NCBI RefSeq assembly: GCF_900091315.1 | Contig: NZ_FLSP01000090.1 | Coordinates: 1 to 33,926, forward strand | DNA length: 33,926 nucleotides | Source: Streptomyces sp. DI166 | Lineage (GTDB): Bacteria; Actinomycetota; Actinomycetes; Streptomycetales; Streptomycetaceae | Direction of reading: 5' to 3' | Shown here: piece by piece, positions 32,801 to 33,926 of the stretch | Numbering within the stretch: the stretch's first letter is position 1 | How the letters are laid out: the number at the start of each line of letters is the position of its first letter | Made by a program: the position numbers and the translations under genes | The notes under the pieces: model-generated | Seen by the model: the letters and a program-made list of their open reading frames with translations, nothing else | What the model was told of the DNA's origin: nothing | Database searches by the model: none

Positions 32801-33886
32801 GCGATGATGCTGGAGGCGGCCGTCCGCCGCGTCGAGGGCGACTTCGCCGCCGGTGCCGACCTCGACCGGATGGCCTACGACCGGGCCCGCCGGGCCTTCG
32901 GCGAGGACGACCCGACGACCCTGGGCACCGCCCACAACCTGGGCGTGAGCCTGCGCCTGGTGGGTGACTTCCAGCGGGCGCTGGAACTGGACCAGCACAC
33001 ACACGCGTTGAAGACCCGGCTCTACGGCATCGACCACCACCAGTCGCTGATCACCCAGGGGTCCATCGCCATCGACGTCCGCGAGACCGGCGACTACGTC
33101 GGCGCGCGCGCCCTCCAGGAGGCGGTCGTCGACGGCTTCCGGCCCGTCTTCGGCGCCGGCAACCCCTCCACCCTCCAGACGCTCCGGCAGCTCGGTGAGG
33201 CCTGCCGGAAGGAGGGCGACCACGCGACGGCGCTGGAACTGGCCCGCGAGGCGTTCAACCAGTTCACCCGCCGCTACGGCGACACCCACCCCGAGTCCCT
33301 CACGGCGGCGCTGGCGCTGTCGGTGGCGCTGCGGCACAACGGTGAGCTGGAGGCGGCCCGGGACCGGGGTGCCAAGACCAGTGAGCGGTTCCGCCGGGTC
33401 TTCCGGGCCGACCACCCGCACGTCCTCGCCGCGGATGTCGACCTCGCGGTGACGCTCCGGCTGCTGGGGCAGGTCGAGGAGGCGCGGGCGCTGGACGAGG
33501 AGGCGTTGGCGTCGCTGACCGAGCGGCTGGGGGAGAACCATCCGATCGCCCTGGCCTGCGCCATCAACCTCGCGAGCGATCTGAGCGCGCTGGGACAGAT
33601 CAGCGAGGCGCGTGAACTCGGGCGCCGGTCGCTGGAGTTGAGCCGGGAGCGGTTGGGCGAGAACCACCCGACCACGCTGGTGTGCGCGGTGAACCTCTCG
33701 CTGGACCTGACCGCGCTCGGCGCGGAGGAGGAGTCGGAGGCCCTGCGGGAGGACGCGCTGGCGCGGATGGAGCAGGTGCTGGACGCGCCCCGGCTGCGGG
33801 CGGCGGAGGCCGTGCCGCACCCGGCGACGGTGCAGGCCCGGGCCCGGGAGCGGGCCAACTGCGACATTGACCCGATGCCGTTGTGA
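29882..33886 (+). CDS. vWA-like/NB-ARC/TPR protein, FxsT-like STAND NTPase
   Basis: From ATG 29882 the product has 1334 residues (1455 if the frame opens at 29519). Residues about 50-195 form a degenerate vWA-like SAV_2336-type domain (VLLVVDDHATMRVW, RVVLVLTDGLAAGW, LLPQHLWSRAGLD); the MIDAS DxSxS is not intact. A helical section and disordered linker follow (to 480). The NB-ARC NTPase spans about 510-830: Walker A GMGGVGKT (537-544), Walker B LLIFDNAD (about 611-618), TSRNRRW, GDLPLALEQ and an MHD-like MHRLVQ (about 816). From about 880 to 1310 is a TPR array (repeats like GENHPTTLVCAVNLSLDLTALG). The tail CDIDPMPL fits FxSxx-COOH-system TPR proteins as I recall them. It probably switches between resting and oligomeric states on sensing a ligand. 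AAGGTGG lies 8 nt before ATG 29882. It follows the VMAP gene on the same strand. Confidence 0.88.
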   Translation: MSRMPLPDAPRALHMQCDDVPRTAAEAAADEASLDAVPHALSELARSSAADPPSVLLVVDDHATMRVWRETVEKLTEDLSREERLGEISTVRLLSSDDTEPARIRLEHLPPSASERRVVLVLTDGLAAGWRSDAVLPLLRELGRTEPLAVLHLLPQHLWSRAGLDVHRMRFSCVRPWAPNDTLRWELRTSPLEVVDDPDARTGVVPVPVLEPTARSLSGWVQLVTGGSGDWVEMPGVRARDWKRRADAARALPWVHDVPDPASGVPPWERVSDFRAAASPTAFALATRLAAAPLTLPVMNAVTASVPGAGPAHLAELLMSGLVRPAGAEAERAADVAFVFGPNIRQELLALSRRRDTARVLHDVRGLLVAEEQPAGPGTPGAGPETPPAEEPAEADDLPTVTRANVAFLRVELAALRALSGKFLPRAERLARALRDYDRLNSVSLRKGGGSRTTSPASDRHAAEPAPSGAGTTSEGATDMTATHTQPAVESGRSTPRIWGNIPPRNPNFTGRVDLLERLSERLREGTTTVLPEAIHGMGGVGKTQLAIEYAYRHQSEYDIVWWIPAERPGQIGQALVELAQRLGLVTSSEANIAGPAVREALREGRPYARWLLIFDNADNPERVRDYFPTGGSGTILVTSRNRRWSVVGPSLEVDVFTREESKELLRRSGPDDLDDAEADRLAEALGDLPLALEQAAAWRAETGMPVSEYLRLFEHKRAELLDVSPPPDYQLPVAAAWNVSLDHLETRSLTALRLLQLCSYFAPDPISRSIFSGLGGSTIDPELDRALNDPMRLARAIREINRYSLARIDHRTNSIEMHRLVQAVLIHRMTPEEQKRMRNGAHTLLAAADPKGPNQASNWPRYAELYGHVIASDAIESDQPWVRELVMNVARYLWYWGDHKVAREFTEQAWQTWQALFGEEDQQTRLMGWWLGFLYLKVGRYDDASRLVAQLKEIYARTAPEDREDTREDALEAMMLEAAVRRVEGDFAAGADLDRMAYDRARRAFGEDDPTTLGTAHNLGVSLRLVGDFQRALELDQHTHALKTRLYGIDHHQSLITQGSIAIDVRETGDYVGARALQEAVVDGFRPVFGAGNPSTLQTLRQLGEACRKEGDHATALELAREAFNQFTRRYGDTHPESLTAALALSVALRHNGELEAARDRGAKTSERFRRVFRADHPHVLAADVDLAVTLRLLGQVEEARALDEEALASLTERLGENHPIALACAINLASDLSALGQISEARELGRRSLELSRERLGENHPTTLVCAVNLSLDLTALGAEEESEALREDALARMEQVLDAPRLRAAEAVPHPATVQARARERANCDIDPMPL
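31303..31321 (+). promoter_or_regulatory. internal ribosome binding site and in-frame ATG
   Basis: AGAAGGAG (31303-31310) lies 8 nt before an in-frame ATG (31319), in the linker between the vWA-like and NB-ARC parts. Starting here gives an 855-aa NTPase-TPR protein beginning MTATHTQPAV. It is as good an SD as any in the window. Confidence 0.6.
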
Positions 33887-33926
33887 GGTGACGGGCGGGT
33901 TTTTTTGGGTGGGGATCCGCTGGGGA

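Noticed and set aside
31301..33820. 839-aa minus-strand open frame
   Set aside because: Shadow of the NB-ARC/TPR gene caused by high GC; no motifs, while the plus strand has Walker motifs and TPRs.
27895..33926. Integrated element using tRNA-Thr as attachment site
   Set aside because: No integrase and no second copy of the tRNA 3' end were found inside the window; it could still exist further right.

Overview
This window is chromosomal DNA from a high-GC actinomycete, almost certainly a Streptomyces. The signs are very high GC with strong third-position GC, SD-led and leaderless genes mixed together, long perfect hairpins without U-tracts as terminators, and a conserved core gene order. The blocks regulator-hbhA-DUF2516, mshA-ybjN-gpmA-phoR-phoP and carD-ispD-ispF-cysS-rlmB are also known from mycobacteria, so most of the window is old, vertically inherited core.

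Layout. 1-2.0 kb: an XRE regulator with a palindromic operator candidate, an HbhA-like Lys/Ala-rich protein and a DUF2516 membrane protein. 2.0-6.0 kb (minus): a receiver-PP2C phosphatase, a secreted NlpC/P60 hydrolase and a SAM methyltransferase. 6.1-8.0 kb: mshA (mycothiol synthesis, with a sigma-R-like promoter) and an overlapping YbjN gene. 8.0-10.5 kb: an AraC regulator divergent from a DUF2000 gene, then an MFS exporter. 10.7-13.4 kb: gpmA, a stand-alone L7/L12-C-terminal-like protein, a secreted I36-type inhibitor and a small lipoprotein. 13.4-14.0 kb: a DUF4242 nickel-binding protein and a 51-aa Cys-rich peptide. 14.1-17.1 kb: phoU divergent from phoR-phoP with a three-unit PHO box between them. 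17.1-24.8 kb: a lipoprotein, carD, ispD-ispF, cysS (behind two DnaA-box-like sites), rlmB and a DoxX-family membrane protein. 24.9-27.6 kb (minus): a sugar-nucleotidyltransferase, a small membrane-anchored protein and msiK, the shared ATPase of sugar ABC importers. 27.84 kb: tRNA-Thr(UGU).

Beyond the tRNA the character changes. From 28.1 kb to the end there are two large genes: a VMAP-C-domain protein, and a giant protein joining a degenerate vWA-like (SAV_2336-type) domain to an NB-ARC/STAND NTPase and a long TPR array (FxsT-like). These belong to the NTP-dependent signalling or conflict modules (VMAP/vWA/MoxR and FxSxx-COOH systems) of multicellular actinobacteria. No MoxR ATPase, FxsA peptide, FxsB radical-SAM enzyme or FxsC protein is in the window, so the module is probably cut by the right edge. 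An internal perfect ribosome binding site inside the giant gene suggests a second product, the NTPase-TPR part alone.

The most interesting points are this VMAP/vWA-STAND-TPR pair with its internal start, the Cys-rich peptide beside the nickel protein (with a 9-bp minisatellite touching its stop codon), a recurring leaderless promoter form (TACCCT or a close variant, 7 nt, start codon), and the tandem DnaA-box-like sites upstream of cysS.
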